Below are positions 16,585-24,781 of a DNA stretch of 64,000 bases, piece after piece. How positions within the stretch are numbered: position 1 is the stretch's first letter; the number at the start of each line of letters is the position of its first letter. Made by a program: the position numbers and the translations under genes. The notes beneath the pieces were generated by a model. The model was not told the DNA's origin and did not search any database. It saw only the letters and a list, made by a program, of their open reading frames with translations. Origin of the DNA: Vibrio mimicus CAIM 602 (lineage in GTDB: Bacteria > Pseudomonadota > Gammaproteobacteria > Enterobacterales > Vibrionaceae); the NCBI RefSeq assembly GCF_000338875.1, contig NZ_AOMO01000024.1, positions 248,001-312,000 on the forward strand, written 5' to 3'.

Positions 16585-16902
16585 TTACTTCTTACTTTTC
16601 GCCTCAAAAGCGGCTAACTGCTCTGGCGTTGCTGGCGGTTGGTGGTTCGCTTTCCACTCATCGTAAGTCATACCGTAAACGCGCTCACGAGCGTCATCAA
16701 TATCCAGTTCAAGTCCCTGCTTCTGTGCTTCTGCGGCATACCATTTACATAAACAGTTACGGCAAAATCCCGCAAAAATCATCAGGTCGATGTTCTGCAC
16801 ATCTTTGTTTTGATCCAGATGTTGCAGCAACTGGCGAAAAACCGCTGCATCCAATTTATCTTGCTCGGCTTGACTAAGTTGTTGGTGTTTAAATTGAGCC
16901 AC
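16585..16902 (-). CDS. DUF1244-family protein
   Basis: The protein has 105 residues and matches the DUF1244 family (PF06844) through DVQNIDLMIFAGFCRNCLCKWY, with a conserved Cys-x2-Cys-x-Cys cluster in the middle. There is no signal peptide and the function is unknown. The Cys arrangement hints at metal binding. The start is a GTG at 16902 preceded by AAGGAAA. It is a single gene between convergent NlpE-like and co-directional Tim44-domain genes. Confidence 0.85.
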   Translation of the reverse strand: MAQFKHQQLSQAEQDKLDAAVFRQLLQHLDQNKDVQNIDLMIFAGFCRNCLCKWYAAEAQKQGLELDIDDARERVYGMTYDEWKANHQPPATPEQLAAFEAKSKK

Positions 16903-16995
16903 GTGACTTTCCTTTTGTGCGATTTATAGTGCAGCGAGTATATACCAAATAGCCTAGCGTTTCAGGTGAGTAATCCAAGTATCTGTTATTCTGAA

Positions 16996-17025
16996 GATAA
17001 AAAAACACCCAGCAAATGCTGGGTG
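16996..17025 (-). terminator. terminator of Tim44-domain gene
   Basis: CACCCAGCA-AA-TGCTGGGTG is a perfect stem followed on the minus strand by a T run. Confidence 0.88.
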
Positions 17026-17062
17026 CTAAATACAATGACTAAATTGGGCGTTGGCCTGTTTT

Positions 17063-17935
17063 TTAACCTTGGATACCAACAATCAACCAAGGAGCATTTG
17101 GGACAGTCAGGTCACGTTCTAAGTGCCATACATCCTCAATGTTTTCTTCAATGCCTTCTACCGCATCACGGTAACGACCGCTGAACTGTAGGCTCAACTG
17201 AGCGCGATTTGCATCGTAGTCAGCGCGAACAATTTCTGCATCCACGTACATCACATCAGTATGTTGATCGCCTTCGTAGTTAGCACGCTCTGCTTGAAGA
17301 TCTTCAAACAGGCTTGGTGACACATACTCACGAATGGTTTCTAGTTGGTTGTGGTTCCATGCGCCTTGCAGAATACGGTAGTGCTCACGTGCGCCATTGA
17401 CAAACGCCACACGATCAAAACCTGCTGGGTAGTTATGCGGTACATCACTTTGTGCTGCGCTACCAAAACCACCACCCATAGATTGTGGTTGTTCAAAGTT
17501 ATGAACATTAGGTTGCTCAAATGATGTGCGATTCATACCGCTGTATGCTGGTTGCTGTTGCGACTGGTTCATACTGCCTTGCTTCGAAGCAAGCAGACCA
17601 CGCATCAGTTTAAAGATCACAAACGCAATCAGGCCCATGATCAGAATATCCATGAACTGGATACCTTCAAACGCACCACCAAAGAAGGCAGCAAGCAGAC
17701 CACCAGCCAGAAGGCCACCCAACAAGCCGCCCATCAAACCTTTCTTGGTTGAGCTGGCAGGGTTAGCCGTATCATTCTTTAAAGTATCGTTCTTTTGTTG
17801 CTGTTGTTTCGGTGCCGGTGCCGTTTTGTAGCTGCTACCAAACGATTTACCGCCACCCATTTTTTTGGCTTCAGCAATCGGAGTTACCGCAACCGAAACC
17901 ATGATTAACGCGATAAGCGAAAACAGACGTTTCAT
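17063..17935 (-). CDS. Tim44-domain membrane protein
   Basis: The protein has 290 residues: a signal-like N-terminus (1-23), a Gln/Lys/Asn-rich linker, a Gly-rich hydrophobic segment (GGLLGGLLAGGLLAAFFGG), a second transmembrane helix (MDILIMGLIAFVIFKLM), another linker with Met, Gln and Ser, and a C-terminal Tim44/MRPL45-like domain (about 165-290). Bacterial Tim44-domain proteins of this layout are common; their role is not established, though the domain resembles mitochondrial import components. The ATG follows AAGGAAG. It is divergent from the TetR gene. Confidence 0.85.
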   Translation of the reverse strand: MKRLFSLIALIMVSVAVTPIAEAKKMGGGKSFGSSYKTAPAPKQQQQKNDTLKNDTANPASSTKKGLMGGLLGGLLAGGLLAAFFGGAFEGIQFMDILIMGLIAFVIFKLMRGLLASKQGSMNQSQQQPAYSGMNRTSFEQPNVHNFEQPQSMGGGFGSAAQSDVPHNYPAGFDRVAFVNGAREHYRILQGAWNHNQLETIREYVSPSLFEDLQAERANYEGDQHTDVMYVDAEIVRADYDANRAQLSLQFSGRYRDAVEGIEENIEDVWHLERDLTVPNAPWLIVGIQG

Positions 17936-18100
17936 ACACTTCCTTAGGGTTAGATGTTATGGGGCTTTTGAGCCTATCTATCTTTACTGACTCACTATAG
18001 CCAGTTCATCCCGCTATGGAAACGTTTTGCATTTATCGACATGTATCAGAATATTGCAAATCGATGCGTTGACGCTCCCAAAGGGGATGTTTAGACTATC

Positions 18101-18111
18101 GAACGTTGTTC
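18101..18111. promoter_or_regulatory. palindrome just upstream of TetR gene
   Basis: GAAC-GTT-GTTC is an 11-base inverted repeat ending 17 bases before the TetR start. It is a candidate autoregulatory operator. Confidence 0.4.
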
Positions 18112-18128
18112 ATTATTGAATCCAGATC

Positions 18129-18719
18129 ATGGCAAGACGAAACGATCATACCCGAGAAGAGCTGGTGGCTCTCACCCTAGACAGAGTCAAGCAGTTCCTC
18201 GATACGCATACCTATCATGAGCTAAGCTTGCGTAAAGTTGCCACTATGATTGGCTACGTGCCAAGAACCTTGGTCAACGTGTTTGGCAATTACAATTTGT
18301 TGCTGCTTCATGTGGTCGCACAAACTTTGGATGAGTTGGCACAAGAAGCACAGCAAGCGGTGAAGTCGACGCCTTATCCTAAGGATGCTTTGTATCAACT
18401 CGCCTACTGTTACCATGATTTTGCGAAACGTAACCCATACCGTTGGCAGCTGATTTTTGAGCACAATATGAATGGTGACGCCTTGCCGGAATGGCAAGTG
18501 CAGCGGATTGATAACATGACCAGCATGTTAGAAGGATTGCTGAAAGTGATTGCGCCTTTGCGTTCTGAGCAAGAAGTATTGCAAGCCAGCCGTGTACTTT
18601 GGTCTGGCGTACACGGAATTACCGTTTTGAGTGTGGATGATAAGTTTTTTGCAACTGAGCCTATTGATGGCAATGCTTTGATTGAGAATCTACTCAATCA
18701 CTACCTAGCCAACTGGTAA
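18129..18719 (+). CDS. TetR-family transcriptional regulator
   Basis: The protein has 196 residues. The N-terminal helix-turn-helix is clear (LSLRKVATMIGYVPRTLVNVFGNYNLLL), with an all-helical C-terminal domain resembling the TetR WHG type (YHDFAKRNPYRWQLIFEH). The gene is 10 bases upstream of the MFS-PlsC fusion and surely shares its transcript, so it may regulate lysophospholipid remodelling. A palindrome close to its start suggests autoregulation. Confidence 0.88.
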   Translation: MARRNDHTREELVALTLDRVKQFLDTHTYHELSLRKVATMIGYVPRTLVNVFGNYNLLLLHVVAQTLDELAQEAQQAVKSTPYPKDALYQLAYCYHDFAKRNPYRWQLIFEHNMNGDALPEWQVQRIDNMTSMLEGLLKVIAPLRSEQEVLQASRVLWSGVHGITVLSVDDKFFATEPIDGNALIENLLNHYLANW

Positions 18720-18729
18720 TGGGGGAAAC

Positions 18730-20601
18730 ATGGCAAAGTCCACCTCGGCACTTTTAACTGAGCGCCGTTTTTTACCCTATTTCATTACTCAGTTTCTCGG
18801 TGCCTTTAACGACAACATTTTTAAAAATGTTTTGTTACTGTTTGTGGCCTTTGCTGGCCCTCAAGCCCTCCCCATCTCCAGTAATCTTTTTATCAATCTC
18901 GCAGCAGGGTTATTCATTCTGCCTTTCTTTCTGTTTTCTGCTTCTGCCGGTGTACTGGCTGATAAACTGGAAAAGTCGCGCTATATCCGCAAAGTGAAAC
19001 TGCTGGAAATCGTCATCATGCTCGGTGGAGCCATCGGTTTCCTCACCCAAAGTTACGGCATTTTATTGTTTCTGCTGTTTTTGATGGGCACACAATCCGC
19101 CTTCTTTGGCCCAGTCAAATACGCGCTGCTGCCACAACAGCTGAAATCGGAAGAGTTAGTCCCCGGTAACGCCTTAGTGGAAACCGGAACTTTCCTAGCC
19201 ATTTTGCTCGGCACTGTGGGGGCTGGCGTGATTGCCTCAGCAGACTACGCACACTACTTTGCAGCTGCCGCTGTGTTAATTTTTGCGCTACTCGGCTATC
19301 TCTCCAGTCGAGCTATTCCGCTTGCACCTGCCAGTGCACCACATCTCGATTTTCGCTGGCAACCGATCGCTCAAACCAAACAGACGCTCCGCATTGCTAA
19401 GCGCGATCGCGCTATCTTCCAATCCATTATGGCGATCAGTTGGTTTTGGTTCCTCGGTGCTGTTTATCTCACCCAATTCCCTAATTTCACTAAGCTTTAT
19501 CTCAATGGTAATGAAGCAGCGGTTTCTTTCCTGCTTGCCTTATTTTCGATTGGTATCGCCGTTGGCTCACTGACCTGCGATAAACTCTCAGGACATCGAA
19601 TTGAAGTGGGCATTGTCCCGCTGGGCAGCATTGGGATCAGCTTATTTGGTTATCTCATGGCCACCAGCATTCCGGCTGATCTGCCCGTTTTCACCACTTT
19701 TGCTGACTTCGTTTCTTATTCAGCATTATGGCCGCTATTTGCTTACTTATTACTGATTGGTGTGTTTGGTGGCGTGTTCATTGTTCCGCTGTATGCCTTG
19801 TTGCAGCAACGCGCCAAAGTCACCGAACGAGCCCAAGTCATCGCTGCGCTCAATATTTATAACTCGCTGTTTATGGTAGGCAGTGCGCTACTGGGTATTG
19901 TATTTCTCAGCATATTGGAGATGAGTATTCCGCAACTGTTTGCCTTGCTTGCCGTACTCAACGTGCTGGTTGCCTTGTATATTTTCCTACAAGTGCCGAT
20001 TTTTGCAGTGCGCTTTCTGGTGTGGATACTGACTCATACTCTGTACCGAGTTCGGCACAGAAATCTGCACCATATACCGGAGCAAGGTGGCGCTCTACTG
20101 GTGTGCAACCATGTGAGCTATATGGATGCTCTACTGCTCAGTGCGGTTTGCCCACGTTTGATTCACTTTGTGATGGAAGAAGAGTACGCCAATCTGCCAC
20201 TGCTCAAACGGTTTTTGAAACGCGCGGGGGTAATCCCCATTTCTGCCAACAACCGAGCTTCACTTCGCCGAGCCTTCACTGAAATTGAACACTCATTGAG
20301 AGAAGGAAACTTGGTGTGTATTTTCCCTGAAGGCCGTTTAACGGCGGATGGCGAAATGAACCCTTTCATGCGGGGATTGGATTTAATCCTCCACCGCAGC
20401 CCGGTTCCGGTTATCCCTTTGGCGCTTAAAGGTTTATGGGGCAGCTATTTCAGCCGCCATAGAGGGCGAGCTTGCCAAGGTCTGCCAAACCGTTTTCGCT
20501 CACAACTAGAGATTGAAGCTGGATTTCCTGTTCTTCCCGAACTCGCCAATGCTACCGTTATGCAAGAAAAAGTGGCTCAGCTACGCGGTGACTGGCGGTA
20601 A
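18730..20601 (+). CDS. MFS transporter fused to 1-acylglycerophosphate acyltransferase (PlsC) domain
   Basis: The protein has 623 residues. Residues 1 to about 415 form an LplT-like major facilitator transporter (FLGAFNDNIFKN near the start is characteristic). Residues about 430-623 form a PlsC acyltransferase, with NHVSYMD at 460-466 (His461 and Asp466) and FPEGR at 532-536. In E. coli, LplT flips lysophospholipids inward and Aas reacylates them using an acyl-ACP synthetase domain. Here the transporter and acyltransferase are fused but the AMP-binding synthetase domain is absent, so acyl donor supply must differ. Phospholipid repair at the inner membrane is inferred. It lies in one operon with the TetR gene. 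Confidence 0.9.
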   Translation: MAKSTSALLTERRFLPYFITQFLGAFNDNIFKNVLLLFVAFAGPQALPISSNLFINLAAGLFILPFFLFSASAGVLADKLEKSRYIRKVKLLEIVIMLGGAIGFLTQSYGILLFLLFLMGTQSAFFGPVKYALLPQQLKSEELVPGNALVETGTFLAILLGTVGAGVIASADYAHYFAAAAVLIFALLGYLSSRAIPLAPASAPHLDFRWQPIAQTKQTLRIAKRDRAIFQSIMAISWFWFLGAVYLTQFPNFTKLYLNGNEAAVSFLLALFSIGIAVGSLTCDKLSGHRIEVGIVPLGSIGISLFGYLMATSIPADLPVFTTFADFVSYSALWPLFAYLLLIGVFGGVFIVPLYALLQQRAKVTERAQVIAALNIYNSLFMVGSALLGIVFLSILEMSIPQLFALLAVLNVLVALYIFLQVPIFAVRFLVWILTHTLYRVRHRNLHHIPEQGGALLVCNHVSYMDALLLSAVCPRLIHFVMEEEYANLPLLKRFLKRAGVIPISANNRASLRRAFTEIEHSLREGNLVCIFPEGRLTADGEMNPFMRGLDLILHRSPVPVIPLALKGLWGSYFSRHRGRACQGLPNRFRSQLEIEAGFPVLPELANATVMQEKVAQLRGDWR

Positions 20602-20635
20602 TTCTTCTCCCTCCCTAGCTTTACGCATAACGTTT

Positions 20636-20666
20636 TGAAGTTGCAGTGAATAACACTGCAACTTCA
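20636..20666 (+). terminator. hairpin after MFS-PlsC gene
   Basis: TGAAGTTGCAGTG-AATAA-CACTGCAACTTCA is a perfect 13-base stem, 35 bases past the stop. No strong T run follows, so it may stabilise the mRNA end rather than terminate. Confidence 0.55.
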
Positions 20667-20824
20667 GTTCATTGCACCGAACTACCATTCTTTTTCCTCC
20701 CAACTAACCAATGACACCTCTAAAACTGTTCTAGACTCAAAGTCACATAACATACTCTTTCAGCCTTTAATCCCTGCTTCAAAGGTTTCGTCGAGTAAGA
20801 TCAGATTGGTTAGGAGACTCTTTT

Positions 20825-22840
20825 ATGAGAGTAAAAACACGGATATTGCTTACATTTGGACTCGTAGGAATTATTGTTGCGGCGCTAGGGCTGTGGGCGG
20901 TAAAGACCATGTACTCCAGCTCAGCCTCCCTGAATTACATTGTCGGACCCGCATGGAATACAGCGGATGGTGCCATGGAAACTTCAATCAAAATCGAAGC
21001 TCAGATGCTTGCCGTCAGTCGATTGATCCTCGGAGGCGACAGACAGGAGGTTGAAACCACCCTTAAAGGTGCGATTGAAGATGTCGATAATGCCTCTTCA
21101 CGGATGATTCAGGCAGGGCTGCTCAGTGCCGAACAATCCCGTCAATTCTCTCAATTCAACGCACAATATCAGAAAGCACGTGATGAGCTGATATCAAGTT
21201 ACGAAACGTATATCCAAAGTAAAACCACTTACGATAAATCGACCATCGAGCTCGTGGATTTTGGAGAGAAACTGGAAGCACTCGGTGATACGGCCGTTGA
21301 AGAATTAGAACGAGACCCAACTCGAATGCTGACATGGGAAACCGATGTCGTGAAACGTTGGCAGGCAGCAGATGGTGGCATGGAGTCAAACATTGGACTA
21401 CTGTGGAAAATGTATCACACCCAGCGTTTACTGGATGGGCAAGATGATCAAGCCCAAATGAAAGCCATTGAACAAGCCATTACATTCCAAAAACAGGCTA
21501 ACCAAGAGATGTTCTCCACTGGGCGATTTGATGTATCCGCAGGCCCTGAATGGAAAGAGGCCAGTTATTCCGAAGTGTTCACCCAATTAAACTCGCAGCA
21601 TGAAAAGGCTATGACGACAGTGATAGACAACTATCGACACTATCGTGAAACTTATGCGCAATACACCACCCTCTCTCGAGATTTTCTGAATTTCATCGCC
21701 GAATTAGAAAGCATTGCGGATAGTAAAGTTGAGCAACAATCTGATGTTACTTTGCATGAACAGGCCGTTGCCATCGCCACTTTTGAGGTGTTGACGGCCG
21801 CAAGCATTGTCATCCTCTGGATACTGGGTTGGATTCTAGGCAAACAAGTTTTGTCTCCCGTAGAACGTTTGTTAGATAGAGTAACCGATATTTCCGAAGG
21901 CAACGGTGACTTAACCCTGCGAGTCAATATTTCAACGAAAGATGAGTTTGGAGCATTAGGCAACGCAGTAGACAAGTTTATTGAGAAAATTCATTCCCTC
22001 GTCACTGATATCAACCAATCCATCAACACAGCAAAAGTTGCCGTGGGCGATCTCTCTTCTACATTTAAAGTAACCGCTGATGCAGTCAATAAGCAGACTA
22101 TTGAAGTCAACGCCATTTCCCACGCCGCCACCGAAATGACCGCTAATGCTTTGCAAGTCACGAGTGGTGCCAAAGAAATAAGTCAGTCAGTTTTAACTAT
22201 AGACAAAAACGCACAGAATACGCTCACCAATGTAAGGCAAGCGGCCAGTGCCGTTAATGAATTGGTTGCTGAAGTGACTCAAGGCACGGAAACCATCAAC
22301 TCGTTGAAAAATCATGTCACCAGTATTGAACCGGTCTTAGCTGATATCAACGGCATCGCCGAGCAAACCAATTTACTGGCACTCAATGCCGCTATAGAAG
22401 CCGCTCGTGCAGGTGAGCAAGGGCGTGGTTTTGCGGTTGTTGCAGATGAAGTGCGCTCCCTCGCAACTCGAACTCAAGGCAGCACCAACACCATTCAAGA
22501 GAGCATCACTCAGCTACGCAGCAGCGCTGATGAATCGGTAAGAGTGATTAACAACAGTATGCTAAAAGGAACCAAAACGACTGAAATCACGTCACTGGCT
22601 GAAGAGTCGTTACACCAAGTGGCTGTTGAAATCACTAAATTGACGGAAATGAATAAGCAGACTTCAGTTGCCATCACCCATCAAGAGCATTCGGTAACCA
22701 ATATCTCGTCCAGCGTTTCTCACCTACAAGCACTTTGCCAAAGTGCTCAAGAGAAAATCCAGCAGAGCGAGCTTACTATTTCATCGCTCAAAGCTAAGCA
22801 AGACGATTTGGCACTGAAGGTGAGCAAATTTAAGATCTAA
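20825..22840 (+). CDS. methyl-accepting chemotaxis protein with duplicated sensor domain
   Basis: The protein has 671 residues: TM1 (about 8-30), a periplasmic helical sensor (31-317), TM2 (about 318-339), HAMP (about 340-393) and a cytoplasmic signalling domain with the conserved hairpin tip [31 protein letters not shown]. There is no C-terminal CheR-binding pentapeptide. The sensor looks like two related halves: residues 43-70 ([13 protein letters not shown] onwards) and 178-205 ([13 protein letters not shown] onwards), each followed by similar helices, as in bimodular (HBM-type) sensors. The ligand is unknown. It is a single gene, convergent with the XRE-cupin regulator. Confidence 0.92.
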   Translation: MRVKTRILLTFGLVGIIVAALGLWAVKTMYSSSASLNYIVGPAWNTADGAMETSIKIEAQMLAVSRLILGGDRQEVETTLKGAIEDVDNASSRMIQAGLLSAEQSRQFSQFNAQYQKARDELISSYETYIQSKTTYDKSTIELVDFGEKLEALGDTAVEELERDPTRMLTWETDVVKRWQAADGGMESNIGLLWKMYHTQRLLDGQDDQAQMKAIEQAITFQKQANQEMFSTGRFDVSAGPEWKEASYSEVFTQLNSQHEKAMTTVIDNYRHYRETYAQYTTLSRDFLNFIAELESIADSKVEQQSDVTLHEQAVAIATFEVLTAASIVILWILGWILGKQVLSPVERLLDRVTDISEGNGDLTLRVNISTKDEFGALGNAVDKFIEKIHSLVTDINQSINTAKVAVGDLSSTFKVTADAVNKQTIEVNAISHAATEMTANALQVTSGAKEISQSVLTIDKNAQNTLTNVRQAASAVNELVAEVTQGTETINSLKNHVTSIEPVLADINGIAEQTNLLALNAAIEAARAGEQGRGFAVVADEVRSLATRTQGSTNTIQESITQLRSSADESVRVINNSMLKGTKTTEITSLAEESLHQVAVEITKLTEMNKQTSVAITHQEHSVTNISSSVSHLQALCQSAQEKIQQSELTISSLKAKQDDLALKVSKFKI

Positions 22841-22901
22841 TGACAGGAGGATTCTGGCAGTTTTGTTTCCGTATACCAAAGCTGCCAACTTCTTAGACTT
22901 A

Positions 22902-23444
22902 TCAGCCTCTTGGATAAGAGACAATATTTTGAAACACAGCCTTGTCGGTTACCGCCGCGTAACCGTGGGGCTGGTCGCTAAAAAAGCGAATGTGCTCTCC
23001 TTGTTTCAGCTCATGCCATTGATCATCAAAAAACACCTTCATAACCCCCTCCAAAACGTGAATGTATTCAATCACCCCTAATGCATGAGGTGATGACATC
23101 TGCTCGTGATGGTTAAGCAGTGTAATTTCAAACATCTCCAAACCAGAGTCCGCTGCATAAGGAAACAAGGTATGAACTTTCATGTTGGGATCATCAGGAA
23201 AGGAGCGCTCACTCGATAACAGCTGCGGATCATTCGCAAAAAAGGCGGAAAATGAAGCCTCAAGACCACTGGCAATTTTCCAAAGCGTCGCGATGGTGGG
23301 ACTCGATTCGCCGCGTTCAATCTGACCCAGCATGGCTTTGGAAACGCCCGTAAGTTGAGCTGTCGCATCCAGACTCAAGCCTTTGCTTTTGCGCAGTACT
23401 TTTAATTGATTAGCGATTTGTGACTTAAACATAGCGTCAGTCAT
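22902..23444 (-). CDS. XRE-family regulator with cupin domain (SutR/YdcN-like)
   Basis: The protein has 180 residues: an N-terminal helix-turn-helix (about 11-66: GLSLDATAQLTGVSKAMLGQIERG) and a C-terminal cupin (about 100-178). E. coli YdcN (SutR, sulfur-utilisation regulator) has this layout and size and is beside the BenE-type transporter gene ydcO, as here, so orthology is likely. The ATG follows AGAGG. Two 16-base palindromes fill the 91-base space shared with the divergent transporter gene and are probably its operators. Confidence 0.9.
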   Translation of the reverse strand: MTDAMFKSQIANQLKVLRKSKGLSLDATAQLTGVSKAMLGQIERGESSPTIATLWKIASGLEASFSAFFANDPQLLSSERSFPDDPNMKVHTLFPYAADSGLEMFEITLLNHHEQMSSPHALGVIEYIHVLEGVMKVFFDDQWHELKQGEHIRFFSDQPHGYAAVTDKAVFQNIVSYPRG

Positions 23445-23461
23445 GCGGAAAACCTCTTATT

Positions 23462-23510
23462 GTGCGCTATAACGCACAGAGCTATACTCGAAACGTGCGT
23501 TATTACGCAC
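23462..23510. promoter_or_regulatory. twin 16-base operators between regulator and transporter genes
   Basis: GTGCGCTATAACGCAC (23462-23477) and GTGCGTTATTACGCAC (23495-23510) are two copies of one palindrome, GTGCG-N6-CGCAC, offset by 33 bases (about three helical turns). They lie in the divergent promoter and are best explained as binding sites for the XRE-cupin protein. Confidence 0.8.
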
Positions 23511-23535
23511 AAACACTTTACCCAAAAAGGAACCC

Positions 23536-24699
23536 ATGATGAAAGGATTATTCAATCTCAGTCACCTCTCTGCGGGCTTTACCACGGTTTTGGTTGGCTA
23601 CACGAGTTCAGTTGTGATCGTGATTCAAGCCGCTACAGCCTCAGGTGCCAACCCTGCTCAAATCGAAAGTTGGTTACTGACTTTGGGTGTGGTGATGGGG
23701 TTGACGTCACTTATTTATTCTTGGGTTTACAAAACGCCCATCTTAACCGCATGGTCAACGCCGGGCGCAGTGATGCTGGCTGCAACGGCGGGTCAATACT
23801 CGTTACCGGTCGTGATTGGGGCGTTTATGTTCTCCGGTGTGTTGATCGCTCTCACTGGCATGATCACGCCTTTGACTCGTGCACTGAGCAAAATTCCGGT
23901 TCCTCTTGGCACGGCCATGCTCGGCGCTATTTTGCTGCCCTTTTGTGCCAAAGCTTTTACTCCACTCACCCATACGACCGTGTTTTTTTTCCTGCTGTTT
24001 GCCAGTTATTTGTTAGCCAAACATTTTGTGCCTAGATACACCATGTTGGTACTGCTGATTGCATGCATCGGTTGTTCTATCGCTCTGGATAGCTTTGCTG
24101 ACACAAACCTCTCATTAAGCATTGCAACACCGCTTTGGGTTGAGCCGGAGTTTGATTGGTTGGCTTTGCTCAATCTGGCTCTGCCGCTTTACCTCATCAC
24201 CATGCTTTCGCAAAACTTACCGGGGATTGCGATGATGAAAAGCTATCAATATGAAGCGCCGATCAAACCGATTTTGCTCGGAACCGGATTGACCAACATG
24301 CTCGCCGCTCCCTTTGGTGGTTTTAGCGTGAACTTAGCCGCGATTTCAGCTGCGATCTGCATGGCAGAGGAAGTCGACAGCGATAAAACTCAGCGTTATC
24401 GCGCAGTGATGTGGGCAGGTGTGTTTTATTTATTGGCAGGGATTTTTGCTGCTGCGGTGGTCAACCTTTTCCTCGCACTCCCCCAGCCTATTTCTGCCAT
24501 GCTTGCCGGTTTAGCCCTGCTCGGCACTTTGATGATGTGCCTGCACACCGCCTTTAAAACAGATGAATATCGTGAGCCAGCGCTGTTTACTTTTATCATC
24601 ACGCTTTCTGGCGCAACGCTGTTTGGGATGAGTGCAACCTTGATTGGCCTTGTGGTGGGTTTGGTCTACTTACGTTTGAGCGCGACATCGAAAAAATAA
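23536..24699 (+). CDS. ydcO: BenE-family benzoate-type membrane transporter
   Basis: The protein has 387 residues and about 11-12 hydrophobic segments, with BenE-type motifs (AGFTTVLVGYTSSVVIVIQA at the start, TAWSTPGAVMLA). BenE proteins are secondary transporters linked to benzoate uptake; the E. coli YdcO substrate is not settled. No aromatic-degradation genes are nearby. Adjacent ATG codons (23536 and 23539) follow AAAAGGA. It is divergent from the XRE-cupin regulator and convergent with menE, from which an inverted-repeat element separates it. Confidence 0.9.
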   Translation: MMKGLFNLSHLSAGFTTVLVGYTSSVVIVIQAATASGANPAQIESWLLTLGVVMGLTSLIYSWVYKTPILTAWSTPGAVMLAATAGQYSLPVVIGAFMFSGVLIALTGMITPLTRALSKIPVPLGTAMLGAILLPFCAKAFTPLTHTTVFFFLLFASYLLAKHFVPRYTMLVLLIACIGCSIALDSFADTNLSLSIATPLWVEPEFDWLALLNLALPLYLITMLSQNLPGIAMMKSYQYEAPIKPILLGTGLTNMLAAPFGGFSVNLAAISAAICMAEEVDSDKTQRYRAVMWAGVFYLLAGIFAAAVVNLFLALPQPISAMLAGLALLGTLMMCLHTAFKTDEYREPALFTFIITLSGATLFGMSATLIGLVVGLVYLRLSATSKK

Positions 24700-24713
24700 C
24701 GGCAAGAGAACGC

Positions 24714-24781
24714 TACTCAAATGGCTTGGCGTTACAGTTAAGCAGTAAATATCGCTGCTGCGACTTCAAGCTATCCGAGTA
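24714..24781. repeat. ERIC-like short inverted-repeat element abutting menE stop
   Basis: Arms of 24 bases (24714-24737 and 24758-24781) pair imperfectly: TACTC, GCTTG and CAG blocks match. They resemble the ends of the ERIC elements in this window without the central part. The menE stop codon starts at the next base. Confidence 0.5.
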
